Below are positions 18,424 through 26,357 of a DNA stretch of 64,000 nt, one piece after another. This DNA comes from Bradyrhizobium lablabi (GTDB taxonomy: Bacteria; Pseudomonadota; Alphaproteobacteria; Rhizobiales; Xanthobacteraceae). The number at the start of each line of letters is the position of its first letter. Position 1 is the first letter of the stretch. The stretch lies in the NCBI RefSeq assembly GCF_900141755.1, contig NZ_LT670844.1, forward strand, positions 2,356,001-2,420,000, in the 5' to 3' direction. The notes beneath the pieces are model-generated. The model had not been told where the DNA came from, made no database searches, and worked only from the letters and a program-made list of their open reading frames with translations. The translations under genes were made by a program, and so were the position numbers.

Positions 18424-19635
18424 ATGAAGTCAGTTGCAGCCGTATTCGCGGCCGGCCTCGCGCTAGCCGTTTCCGGTGCGGCGAACGCGCAGATTTCCGA
18501 CGACGTCGTCAAGATCGGCGTGCTTACGGACATGTCGAGCCTCTATGCGGATGCGACCGGCAAGGGCTCGCTGGCCGCCGTGCAGATGGCGGTCGCCGAT
18601 TACGGCGGCAAGGTCAAAGACAAGCCCATCGAGGTGATCGCCGCCGACCATCAGAACAAGCCGGACGTCGGGGTTGCCATCGCGCGCAGCTGGTACGACA
18701 ACGACAAGGTGGACGCGATCTTCGACGTGCCGACCTCGTCCGTCGCGCTGCCGGTCTCCGCGCTGACGCGCGAGAAGAACAGGATCCACATCAATTCCGG
18801 CGGCGGCAGCTCCGACATCACCGGTGTCGCCTGCTCGCCCAACACCGTGCACTGGACCTACGACACCTACGCGCTCTCGAACGTCGCCGGCAGGGCGATG
18901 GTCAAGCGCGGCGAGGACACTTGGTTCTTCGTCACGGCGGATTACGCCTTCGGCATGGCGCTGGAGCGCGATGCCGCCAACGTCGTCAAGGAGAGCGGCG
19001 GCAAGGTGCTCGGCGACGTGCGCCATCCGCTCAATTCGTCGGACTTCTCCTCGTTCCTGCTGCAGGCGCAGGCCTCCAAGGCCAAGGTGGTCGCGCTCGC
19101 CAATGCCGGCGGCGACACCACCAATGCGCTGAAGCAGGCCTCCGAATTCGGCATCACCGATGGCGGCCAGAAGATGATCGCGCTGTTGCAGGAGATAACC
19201 GATACGCACGCGCTCGGCGTCAAGGCGACCCAGGGCCTGATCGTCACCGACGCGTTCTACTGGGACATGAATGACGAGACCCGCGCGTTCTCGAAGCGGT
19301 TCATGGACAAGGTCGGTCATATGCCGACCATGATCCAGGCCGGACTCTATTCGGCGACGATGCATTATCTGAAGGCGATCGATGCCATCGGCACGGATGA
19401 AGCGCCGAAGGTGATGGCGCAGATGCGCGCCACCCCGATCAACGACTTCTTTGCCAAGAATGGGAAGATCCGCATCGACGGCCGCATGGTCCACGACATG
19501 TATCTGTTCGAGGTGAAAAAGCCGGAGGAGTCCAAGGGCGAGTGGGATCTCTACAAGCTGATCGCGACCGTCCCCGGCGACGAAGCCTTCCGTCCGCTCG
19601 ACAAGGGCGGCTGCCCGCTGGTGAAGACGAATTGA
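18424..19635 (+). CDS. ABC transporter substrate-binding protein, branched-chain amino-acid type
   Basis: 403 residues with a signal peptide ending ANA-QI. The VKIGVLTDMSSLYAD start and the two-lobe layout are typical of the LivJ-like periplasmic binding family (Peripla_BP_6). Ligands of this clade are often small acids or amino acids and cannot be predicted here. No permease or ATPase genes are adjacent, so it is an orphan. It is flanked on both sides by copies of the same 140-bp repeat. Confidence 0.9.
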   Translation: MKSVAAVFAAGLALAVSGAANAQISDDVVKIGVLTDMSSLYADATGKGSLAAVQMAVADYGGKVKDKPIEVIAADHQNKPDVGVAIARSWYDNDKVDAIFDVPTSSVALPVSALTREKNRIHINSGGGSSDITGVACSPNTVHWTYDTYALSNVAGRAMVKRGEDTWFFVTADYAFGMALERDAANVVKESGGKVLGDVRHPLNSSDFSSFLLQAQASKAKVVALANAGGDTTNALKQASEFGITDGGQKMIALLQEITDTHALGVKATQGLIVTDAFYWDMNDETRAFSKRFMDKVGHMPTMIQAGLYSATMHYLKAIDAIGTDEAPKVMAQMRATPINDFFAKNGKIRIDGRMVHDMYLFEVKKPEESKGEWDLYKLIATVPGDEAFRPLDKGGCPLVKTN

Positions 19636-19647
19636 GGTTCTTCGCTT

Positions 19648-19788
19648 CTCCCTTGCCCCGCCCTTGCGGGGAGAGGGTTGGGGTGAGGGGCTCTTTCCAC
19701 GCACTCGGACTCGCGGAGACTCCCCCTCACCCGTATTTTTCGCTACGCGTAAAATCCGACCTCTCCCCGCAAGCGGGGCGAGGTAAGA
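19648..19788. repeat. ~140-bp composite palindromic repeat, copy 2
   Basis: Direct copy of 18149-18289, placed just after the binding-protein gene stop codon. Confidence 0.8.
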
Positions 19789-19806
19789 AGCCGCACTCCC
19801 GCTGCC

Positions 19807-20019
19807 TCAATCCTCGTACTTGAACGAGACGTTGAGCTTGGCGCGGTAGGCTTCGATCTTGCCCTTGGCATCGAGTTGCAAATCGAGTTTGACAACTTCG
19901 GCGACACGAAGATCCCGGAGGGTTTTCCCGGCCCTTTCCACCGCTGCAGCGGCCGCCTTTTCCCATGAGTCGTTGCTGGTACCGATCAGTTCAATGACTT
20001 TGTAGACGCTCTCACTCAT
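19807..20019 (-). CDS. Dodecin, flavin-storage protein
   Basis: 70 residues, the normal dodecin length. It shows VYKVIELIGTS, EKAAAAAVERAGKTLRDLR and ends in VSFKYED, matching the beta-alpha-beta-beta fold that forms hollow dodecamers binding flavins. The family stores riboflavin/FMN and quenches free flavin. A single-gene unit. Confidence 0.9.
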   Translation of the reverse strand: MSESVYKVIELIGTSNDSWEKAAAAAVERAGKTLRDLRVAEVVKLDLQLDAKGKIEAYRAKLNVSFKYED

Positions 20020-20151
20020 GTCGTCCTCCCGTTCGGCATTAGGCAGGAGGCAGGTGCTCCTGCCGGAGGCGAGCCTAGCATGAGTTAAAGCAAAGCGCGC
20101 CCGGCAAAGCCGGACGCGCCAGCCGGTTCAGCCGGTCAACCCGGTGATGGC

Positions 20152-20682
20152 TCAGGTCGAGAATTTGAACTCCGGCATTGCCTTCAGCTCATCCTTGGTC
20201 GCGTTGAAGACGGCATGATCCGGGTACCACGGATTGGCCGCCGACGTCGTCGCGGCGCCAGACGTCGTGCTGGTGCTCGAGCCCGTGGTCGTCGATGAAG
20301 CCGGCCGGTTGGCTGGTGCATTGGAAGCGCCGGCGCCCGTGTAGGCGACCGGCTGATCGACAAATTTGACCTTCTCGTAGGGAACGGCAACCAGATGGCT
20401 GCCCATGCCGAGGAAGCCGCCGACACTGAGCACGATGCCTTGAACCTTCCCGTTTTTGTCCATCAGGAGTTCGTTGATCGAGCCGAGATTCTCGTTGTTG
20501 TCATTGTAGACATTCAGCCCAATGATCTTCGAGCCGCGCCAGTCACCCTGGAACGACGAACTTGACGCCGCGGCCGGCGCCATGTTGGCGCGGTCGGTGG
20601 TTGTCGTTGGAGTTTGGGCGAACGCCGCGCCCGCAAGCAATGCGGACCCGACCAAACCGACTGCGATATATTTTGCAAACAT
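20152..20682 (-). CDS. Secreted PRC-barrel protein
   Basis: 176 residues with a signal peptide (to AFA-QT). A PRC-barrel at ~45-110 has GSKIIGLNVYNDNNENLG, NGKVQGIVLSVGGFLGMG and VAVPYEKVKF. The tail is Ser/Thr-rich and ends PEFKFST. The PRC domain is related to the neighbour at 21088 (both have GGFLG-x-G). Upstream, two ggaac boxes precede cgttcc with spacing one base short of an ideal EcfG promoter, so stress control is possible but unproven. Confidence 0.85.
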   Translation of the reverse strand: MFAKYIAVGLVGSALLAGAAFAQTPTTTTDRANMAPAAASSSSFQGDWRGSKIIGLNVYNDNNENLGSINELLMDKNGKVQGIVLSVGGFLGMGSHLVAVPYEKVKFVDQPVAYTGAGASNAPANRPASSTTTGSSTSTTSGAATTSAANPWYPDHAVFNATKDELKAMPEFKFST

Positions 20683-20861
20683 GTTGTTTTCTCCCTGAGC
20701 TTAAACATTGTTCGGAGAAAACCCGGAACGCGATCTGCCGTTCCAGTTCCATATCGCATTTCAACATTGCAACGCATCTTCGTTGCAATGCATCGTCGAT
20801 GTTGCGAGGTGACGAAGAAAACAAGTGATGAAGAACGCGGATCGCGCCACATTAACAGTCG

Positions 20862-20998
20862 TCATCCCCGCGCACGCGGGGATCCAGTACGCCGCGGCCC
20901 CTCGATCAATCACTGCCGTCTCTGGATACTGGATCGTCCGGTCATAGGCGAGCGGAAGCGACGCCGTCCTTCGGACGGCTATGCCGGACGATGACGGT
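20862..20998. repeat. Two palindromic repeats in a 405-bp gap
   Basis: Contains gtcatccccgcgcacgcggg with its partner tggatactggatcgtccggt, then an inverted copy of the gccgtcc...ggacggc palindrome at 20963-20979. The rest of the gap (20683-21087) holds the PRC gene promoter region and no gene I can support. Confidence 0.7.
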
Positions 20999-21087
20999 GG
21001 TGATGTCAAGCCCGACGATGACAGTGTTGACGATGACAGTGCTGGTGCGGATGCGCCCTCCGCACGAAGCGCAAATTTCGTGCGCGA

Positions 21088-21462
21088 TCAGAACCCGCCC
21101 CAGTAGGGCGGGGTTCCGTAATAGCGATGCAGTTCGGTTTCCTGCGAGCGGTCGCCCCAATCAAAATCCTTGTCGGCGCCGAACGATGGCGCGTGGCGGA
21201 GTTCTTCATCGTCGATGTCGAGTTCGTAGGCCTCGAACCTCGGATTGTAGGTCAGCCGCGCCCAGGGCAGCGGCAACAGATTGGTTCCGATGCCGAGGAA
21301 CCCGCCGAAACTGAGGATCGCGTAGGAAACCTTGCCGCTGATCTTGTCGATCATCAACCGCTCGATGTGACCGATCCGCTCGCCATTCGGCCGGCGCACC
21401 GCCGTGCCCTCGACCCGGTCGCTCGCGATCAACTGATGCGGTTTCGCCATGACGTCGATCAT
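21088..21462 (-). CDS. Cytoplasmic PRC-barrel protein under a stress-type promoter
   Basis: About 124 residues from the ATG at 21462, which has GGAGG six bases upstream; ATG 21465 and 21450 also fit. There is no signal peptide. The PRC-barrel spans ~15-80 (LIASDRVEGTAVRRPNGERIG, SYAILSFGGFLGIGTNLLPLPW) and the tail ends YYGTPPYWGGF. Stand-alone PRC proteins of this type are common in rhizobia. A good EcfG promoter lies at 21497-21521. Confidence 0.8.
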   Translation of the reverse strand: MIDVMAKPHQLIASDRVEGTAVRRPNGERIGHIERLMIDKISGKVSYAILSFGGFLGIGTNLLPLPWARLTYNPRFEAYELDIDDEELRHAPSFGADKDFDWGDRSQETELHRYYGTPPYWGGF

Positions 21463-21496
21463 CATCACCCTCCCATGGGGTTGGTGAAGTGGAACC

Positions 21497-21521
21497 AACG
21501 CTTGGGCCGTTCCCCGGTTCC
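21497..21521 (-). promoter_or_regulatory. EcfG-type general stress promoter
   Basis: On the minus strand, GGAAC (21521-21517), exactly 16 bases, then CGTT (21500-21497). This matches the alphaproteobacterial EcfG consensus GGAAC-N16-CGTT. It sits 35 bp upstream of the PRC-barrel start and immediately beyond the end of the formyltransferase-like gene. Confidence 0.65.
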
Positions 21522-21522
21522 A

Positions 21523-22245
21523 TCAGATCGCAATTGAAGTCGGGCTATCGGCTGCCGTCTGCGTGGCCGCCTGGCCGGGAGACGGCAACACGGCGCGAAA
21601 CTCAACCCCGTGCAGATTGATCGTCGGCATTATTCCGAAATAGTTGCCGCCGAACACCCTGATGCGGCGCTCCAATTCATCCTTTGCAATGTCGAGGGGG
21701 ATGTTGCAGATCGCGCGATAAGCGCGACGTGAACAGTTCCGGCTGCCCCATTTGATCGGGCGCGTTTGCGGCGGCTCCGGATCGGTCGCAAGCGATTTCG
21801 CCATGGACCAGAATAGATGCGCAAGGTGAGCATAAGCCAGTCCCTCCAGGCCAAGGACGGAGATATCGGCTGGAACAGGAAACAGCGCGAGGTCGATAAT
21901 CGGGCCCGCATCGACCTGTTCGACCATGACGTGAACCGTCGCGCCGAACTCGGTCGCCTGATCGTAAAGAGCAAACTGCGAGGGCGCCCATCCGGGGTAG
22001 CGGGGCGGACCGGGATGAAAATTGAAGGCGCCGTAGCCAAGCCGGGCGAGGATGCTCCCCGGCACGATGACGGGCGTCACGAACGCAATCAGCCGGGCCC
22101 GCCGCAGCAAATCGGCGTCCAGGGCGGCGAGTTCGGCGCGGGTCCCGACGGGTATCACCGCGAGATGCGGATTGTGCCCACGCAACACCGACGGCAACAC
22201 GGTCAGCTCGGCCGGACCCGCAAGCAGAACGATGGTGTCGAACAT
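21523..22245 (-). CDS. Formyltransferase-fold protein
   Basis: About 240 residues. The motif FNFHPGPPRYPGWAPSQFAL matches the core HPG-x-x-P-x-x-x-G of formyltetrahydrofolate-dependent transferases (methionyl-tRNA or glycinamide formyltransferase, hydroxymethyl/formyl transferases), with ATVHVMVEQVDAGPIID following as in Fmt. It lacks the tRNA-binding Fmt C-terminal domain, so it is more likely a small-molecule or sugar formyltransferase relative. A GTG at 22254 is an alternative start. Confidence 0.7.
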   Translation of the reverse strand: MFDTIVLLAGPAELTVLPSVLRGHNPHLAVIPVGTRAELAALDADLLRRARLIAFVTPVIVPGSILARLGYGAFNFHPGPPRYPGWAPSQFALYDQATEFGATVHVMVEQVDAGPIIDLALFPVPADISVLGLEGLAYAHLAHLFWSMAKSLATDPEPPQTRPIKWGSRNCSRRAYRAICNIPLDIAKDELERRIRVFGGNYFGIMPTINLHGVEFRAVLPSPGQAATQTAADSPTSIAI

Positions 22246-22291
22246 GCGTTCCACGATCTAGTGGCCGCCGTCTGCATGGGTCGGCTTGAGG

Positions 22292-22870
22292 TCAGGTCTG
22301 GTAGTTGATCAGCAGCGCCGAGAACGACGAACTGCTGCCGCTGGCGGAATTGGTGCTGCCGTTTGCGCTGTACAACGACGTCGATGAGGCCGACAGCGAA
22401 TCCTGCAGCGACTTGATGAACTGCTGCAAAAGATCCGCCGCGCTGGTGGTGCTGGTCGAGCTGCTGGAGCTACTGCCGGACGACGAACTGTCACTGCCGC
22501 CGGACGGTGGGGACGGCGGCGGGCCGCCGGCGCCGCCTGGACCACCCGGCCCACCATTGGCGAACGTGGCCTTGAAGACGTTCTGCAGCTCGGTGGCCTG
22601 GTCGCTGGTCAGTTTGCCGCTCGACACTTCGCCGGCGATCAGATTGTCGATCTTCGACTTCAGATCGCCGGGCGAAGGCCTTGTGCCGCTGGTCTGATCA
22701 CTCGCCCGGCTGCTCTGCAGGGAAGAGTCGATTTCGGTCAGCGCGGAGGACAGCGCGCTCTGGTCAGAGGAACTGATGGCGCCGGATTTTACTTCCGCCT
22801 GCAGCTCCTCCTGAAGCTTCTGGAGGGGCGAGGTGTAGGTACTGCTGGTGGTCGCTGAGATCGAGGTCAT
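22292..22870 (-). CDS. Ser/Gly-rich protein of unknown function
   Basis: 192 residues, no signal peptide. Two related helical stretches occur: ~17-45 (LQEELQAEVKSGAISSSDQSAL) and ~70-100 (NLIAGEVSSGKLTSDQATEL). A Gly/Pro run and long Ser/Thr tracts follow, then a short amphipathic C-terminal segment. Divergent from the response-regulator gene. Family not recognised; the layout recalls exported or surface-appendage-associated proteins, but that is only an impression. Confidence 0.6.
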   Translation of the reverse strand: MTSISATTSSTYTSPLQKLQEELQAEVKSGAISSSDQSALSSALTEIDSSLQSSRASDQTSGTRPSPGDLKSKIDNLIAGEVSSGKLTSDQATELQNVFKATFANGGPGGPGGAGGPPPSPPSGGSDSSSSGSSSSSSTSTTSAADLLQQFIKSLQDSLSASSTSLYSANGSTNSASGSSSSFSALLINYQT

Positions 22871-22979
22871 GGTGGCTCCGAAGTGCTTGTGAGACGCCTC
22901 GACCGTAGGGTTGAGGTTGTTAACGCGGCCTTTTTATTGCCCTGCCGGCGTGTTGCGCTGTGTTACCTCCGCGAATCCA

Positions 22980-22996
22980 GAAACATTCCGAAACAA
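22980..22996 (+). promoter_or_regulatory. Two gaaaca boxes upstream of the response-regulator gene
   Basis: gaaaca at 22980 and again at 22990, one helical turn apart and ~45 bp before the start codon. They resemble the acgaaac boxes at 7657 and 15469; possible autoregulation site, weakly supported. Confidence 0.25.
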
Positions 22997-23039
22997 AAAT
23001 CTCCGGGTAGTGTCCTCGAATCAGGGGCAAAGGGTCCAG

Positions 23040-23780
23040 ATGGCCACCGCATCACCGAACATTCTTGTCGTCGAAGACGACCGCGAGACGCGGGCGCTCA
23101 TCGCGAAATACCTCCGCAGCAACGCCTGCAACGTGACGACCGCGACCGACGGACGCGAGATGGTCAAGGCGATGGCCGACCATCGCGTCGACCTCTTGAT
23201 CCTCGACGTCATGCTGCCGGGCGAGGACGGCCTCAGCCTGTGCCGCAAGGTCCGCGCGCAATCGCAGACGCCGATCATCATGCTCACCGCGCGCGGCGAG
23301 GACGTCGACCGGATTTTGGGCCTCGAGATGGGCGCCGACGATTATCTGGCAAAACCGTTCAATCCGCGCGAATTATTGGCGCGGATCAACGCCGTGCTGC
23401 GCCGGCAGGCGGCGGCGCAGACCGCCAGCGCCATCAACGGCGCGACCGCGCTGACTTTCCTCGGATGGCGGATCGATTTCAGGCTGCGCGAGCTGCGCAA
23501 TCCGGCCGGAGCGCGGGTCGCCATGACCAGCGCCGAATTTGACCTGCTGCGGACGTTTTGCGAGCGGCCCGGCCGCGTGCTGTCGCGCGACAGTCTGCTC
23601 GATCTGACCCAAGGCCGCAGCGCCGGCTCGTTCGAACGCAGTATCGATGTGCTGGTCAGCCGCATCCGCCGCAAGATCGAAACCGATCCGCTGGAACCCA
23701 CCATGATCAAGACGGTGCGCTCCGGGGGCTACCTGTTCACCCCCACCGTGGACGCGGTGACGATCCCGATCAATGGCTGA
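23040..23780 (+). CDS. OmpR-family response regulator
   Basis: 246 residues from the ATG at 23040. Receiver domain ~6-120 with phospho-acceptor D56 (LLILDVMLPG), T82/A83 switch region (MLTARGE) and K105 (YLAKPF). A winged-helix DNA-binding domain follows (VAMTSAEFDLLRTF, RSIDVLVSRIRRKIE, IKTVRSGGYLF). It is 2 bp upstream of the histidine-kinase gene, so the pair is surely co-transcribed. Target genes are unknown. Confidence 0.95.
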   Translation: MATASPNILVVEDDRETRALIAKYLRSNACNVTTATDGREMVKAMADHRVDLLILDVMLPGEDGLSLCRKVRAQSQTPIIMLTARGEDVDRILGLEMGADDYLAKPFNPRELLARINAVLRRQAAAQTASAINGATALTFLGWRIDFRLRELRNPAGARVAMTSAEFDLLRTFCERPGRVLSRDSLLDLTQGRSAGSFERSIDVLVSRIRRKIETDPLEPTMIKTVRSGGYLFTPTVDAVTIPING

Positions 23781-23782
23781 CC

Positions 23783-25117
23783 ATGAAGCTATCTGGGTTT
23801 TTCAACCTGAAAGGGATCAGCGGACAGATCGCGGCGCTGGTGGTGACCTCGATCATCGTCATTCACGTCATCATCACCGCGACCTTCCTGATCCATCGGC
23901 CGGACCGGCCCGATCCGGGGATCGACCGCGGCCACGGCCAGCTCGCGGCCGCCGTCCAGCTTCTCGGCGCGGCGCCTGCGGAGGCGCGGCCAAAATTGTT
24001 CACCGACATCGCGCGCGCTTTTCCGCAACTGGACATAAGGGATCTTGTCGAAGCCCCCGCGCCCGCCGAGATCGAAGCCGATGACCGCGCGCTGCACAGC
24101 CTGCATCGCCGGCTCGGCTCTGGCTACAGGATCTTTTCGCTCGATCCCGAGCACGGCGACCACAAGGTCGGCATCGCGCTGCCCGACGGCGCGATGATTT
24201 CCGCTACCTTGCTGCCGGACCAGTGGCAACGTCCGTTCTGGGGCGGACCGTGGATGATGACCTTGCTGTTTGCCGTCATCAGCCTCACGCTGCTTGGGCT
24301 GTGGGCGGCCCGCGCCCTGACCGCGCCGCTGTCGTCATTTGCAAAGGCCGCCGAAAATTTCAGCTTGAACGGCGCCGCCTCCCCGCTGCCGGAGCGCGGT
24401 CCTGAAGAAATTCGTTCCGTTGCAAAAGCGCTCAATCGGATGCGCGAGCGCATCTCGACCCTGATCGACGACCGCACCAAGATGCTGGCCGCGATCAGTC
24501 ACGATTTGCGGACGCCGATCACCAGGATGCGACTGCGTTCTGAATTCATCGAGGACGACGCGCACAGAAACCGCATGCTGGGCGATCTCGACCAGATGCG
24601 ATCGATGCTGGAACAGGTGCTGTCCTTCCTGCGCAACGATCGCAAGCTGGAAGCGATGACGCTGGTCGATATCGCCAGCTCGCTGCAGCTCATCACTGAT
24701 CAATTCGCCGACATGGGCCACAAGGTCGCTTACGACGGCCCGGCGCACGCGATGGCGACCGTCCGGCCCGACGACCTGCATCGCAGCATCACCAACCTCG
24801 TGGAGAACGCGGTCCGGTTCGGCGCCGAGGCCACCATCCGCCTCAGGGTGTCGCCGGATCATCTGACGATCGATGTCGAGGACGATGGTCCCGGCATTTC
24901 CGATGCGCGCAAGGATGTCATGCTTGAACCATTCGTGCGCGGCGACGACGCCCGCAATATGGATGAGACGGCAGGCTTCGGCCTCGGGCTGTCGATCGCG
25001 CGCGCGATCGTGCTGGCGCATGGCGGCGCATTGTCGCTCAACGACCGGCAGCCGCATGGCTTGATCGTCCGGATTCAGTTACCGGTTCGTCAGCAGGGCC
25101 AGCAGTCGGCGGCGTGA
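23783..25117 (+). CDS. EnvZ-type sensor histidine kinase
   Basis: 444 residues. TM1 ~15-37, a ~115-residue periplasmic sensor region, TM2 ~157-177, HAMP, then the phospho-accepting H240 in AAISHDLRTPITRMR. The ATPase domain has N-box NLVENAVRFG, G1 DDGPGIS and G2 GFGLGLSIARAI. H-box and domain order match the EnvZ/PfeS group. Its partner is the regulator immediately upstream. The signal sensed cannot be inferred. Confidence 0.95.
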   Translation: MKLSGFFNLKGISGQIAALVVTSIIVIHVIITATFLIHRPDRPDPGIDRGHGQLAAAVQLLGAAPAEARPKLFTDIARAFPQLDIRDLVEAPAPAEIEADDRALHSLHRRLGSGYRIFSLDPEHGDHKVGIALPDGAMISATLLPDQWQRPFWGGPWMMTLLFAVISLTLLGLWAARALTAPLSSFAKAAENFSLNGAASPLPERGPEEIRSVAKALNRMRERISTLIDDRTKMLAAISHDLRTPITRMRLRSEFIEDDAHRNRMLGDLDQMRSMLEQVLSFLRNDRKLEAMTLVDIASSLQLITDQFADMGHKVAYDGPAHAMATVRPDDLHRSITNLVENAVRFGAEATIRLRVSPDHLTIDVEDDGPGISDARKDVMLEPFVRGDDARNMDETAGFGLGLSIARAIVLAHGGALSLNDRQPHGLIVRIQLPVRQQGQQSAA

Positions 25118-25130
25118 AAGCGCAAAGCGG

Positions 25131-25334
25131 TCAGGCCGCGAGCGGCGTGGAATCGGATTCTTCCTGCTCGAGAATGGCCATCGCCTCGAACTGATAGCCG
25201 CAGGCCCGGCAATTCCAGAGATACCAAATGCGGCGCGGGCCGCTCTCGATCCATTCGGGCGCGGCGATCGGCTTGCCGCATTGGGCGCAGGGATTTCCTT
25301 GGGGCACATAGCCGAGATTTTCTCGCGCCATCAT
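25131..25334 (-). CDS. Zinc-ribbon protein
   Basis: 67 residues with two Cys pairs, C-A-Q-C and C-R-A-C, ~30 residues apart, forming a four-Cys zinc ribbon. GGGAG lies five bases before the ATG at 25334. Convergent with the histidine-kinase gene. Function unknown. Confidence 0.75.
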   Translation of the reverse strand: MMARENLGYVPQGNPCAQCGKPIAAPEWIESGPRRIWYLWNCRACGYQFEAMAILEQEESDSTPLAA

Positions 25335-25571
25335 GCGTCTCCCTTGTGTTTTTTTGTTTGAACGTGAGTTTGGACAGGATTGCTGCCGGATGCGGAGCGC
25401 TCCGGTCCGCCTGATCATACACCTTCGGCGGCCTTGAGTCATTTTAACTGCAGCCCATCAATGCAACGACCGCTTGCCATTGAAATGACTCAATGTTGCC
25501 CGGCGATTGCAACAATTGGGGTCCTTAAGCGCTCAACCGCTATACCACGCTTGTCCGAGGCCTTACGCGAA

Positions 25572-26066
25572 ATGAAACGCCAGCTATCGCTTGCATCGTT
25601 CGCCGCCATCGCGGCGCTGTCGCTTTCGCAACCCGCTTTGGCACAACGCGCCGAATATGATGCGCTGGTCGCCAGCCACGCGAGGGCCAATGGCGTGCCG
25701 GAAGCGCTGGTGCATCGCGTGATCGTGCGTGAAAGCCGCTATCAGCCGAGACTGGTCGGACGTGGCGGCACCATCGGGCTGATGCAGATCAAGCTCGCGA
25801 CCGCGCGCAGCCTTGGCTACACCGGCAGCGCCGAAGGACTACGCGATCCCGACACCAATCTCACCTATGCAGTAAAATATCTCGCCGGCGCCTATCGCGC
25901 CGCGAACGGCGATCACAACCGCGCCATGCATTATTACGCTAGCGGCTATTACGAAGCCGCCAAGCGCCAGCGGCACGAACATTTAAGGTACACCGAACCG
26001 GTGCTGGCGAGTTCTCCGTCGAAGAGCCCGGCGGACGCCAATGCGCAACAGGTTCCAGCGAAATGA
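25572..26066 (+). CDS. Soluble lytic transglycosylase (SLT family)
   Basis: 164 residues with a signal peptide (to ALA-QR). The SLT domain has the catalytic Glu in VIVRESRYQPR, GGTIGLMQIKLATARSLGY and the downstream NLTYAVKYLAGAYR. It cleaves peptidoglycan glycan strands in the periplasm. Small single-domain enzymes of this sort often open the wall for secretion systems, but no such genes are adjacent. Confidence 0.9.
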   Translation: MKRQLSLASFAAIAALSLSQPALAQRAEYDALVASHARANGVPEALVHRVIVRESRYQPRLVGRGGTIGLMQIKLATARSLGYTGSAEGLRDPDTNLTYAVKYLAGAYRAANGDHNRAMHYYASGYYEAAKRQRHEHLRYTEPVLASSPSKSPADANAQQVPAK

Positions 26067-26069
26067 CCG

Positions 26070-26195
26070 TCATGGCCGGGCTTAGCCGTCCGAAGGACGG
26101 CGTCGCTTCCGCTCGCCTATGCCCGGCCATCCACGTCTTTGTGTGTTGCAGCAGACAAGACGTGGATGCCCGGGACAAGCCCCGGGCATGACGAA
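26070..26195. repeat. Palindromic repeats before the thiamine operon
   Basis: catggccgggctta...tatgcccggccatccacgtc with the nested gccgtccgaaggacggc palindrome, then gacgtggatgcccgggacaagcc. They sit just upstream of the riboswitch leader. Confidence 0.7.
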
Positions 26196-26238
26196 GGGGG
26201 GTACGTTGACACTTCCTGCCATCGGCCTACATTGGGCG

Positions 26239-26354
26239 TGTTCCGAGGGGAGCTCCGATGAGGAGCTGAGAGACCGCACGCTCAAATCCTGTGCAAGGAC
26301 GCGAGACCGCGGTGACCCTTTGAACCTGATCCGGGTCATGCCGGCGAAGGGACA
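26239..26354 (+). promoter_or_regulatory. TPP riboswitch (THI element)
   Basis: The conserved parts are in order: gaggggagctcc, ggagctgagag, gacccttt, gaacctgatccgggtcatgccggcg, aaggga. P1 can form between tgttcc (26239-26244) and gggaca (26349-26354). The AAGGGA that would serve as Shine-Dalgarno for thiO (ATG 26358) lies in the 3' strand of P1. TPP binding should therefore hide the ribosome site directly. Confidence 0.95.
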
Positions 26355-26357
26355 GGG

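Noticed and set aside
18463..19704. 413-codon minus-strand ORF opposite the binding-protein gene
   Set aside because: Shadow ORF; codon pattern and domains belong to the plus strand.
20707..20760. Second EcfG promoter before the secreted PRC-barrel gene
   Set aside because: GGAAC and CGTT are 15 bases apart, one short of consensus, and the region is partly palindromic; not called.
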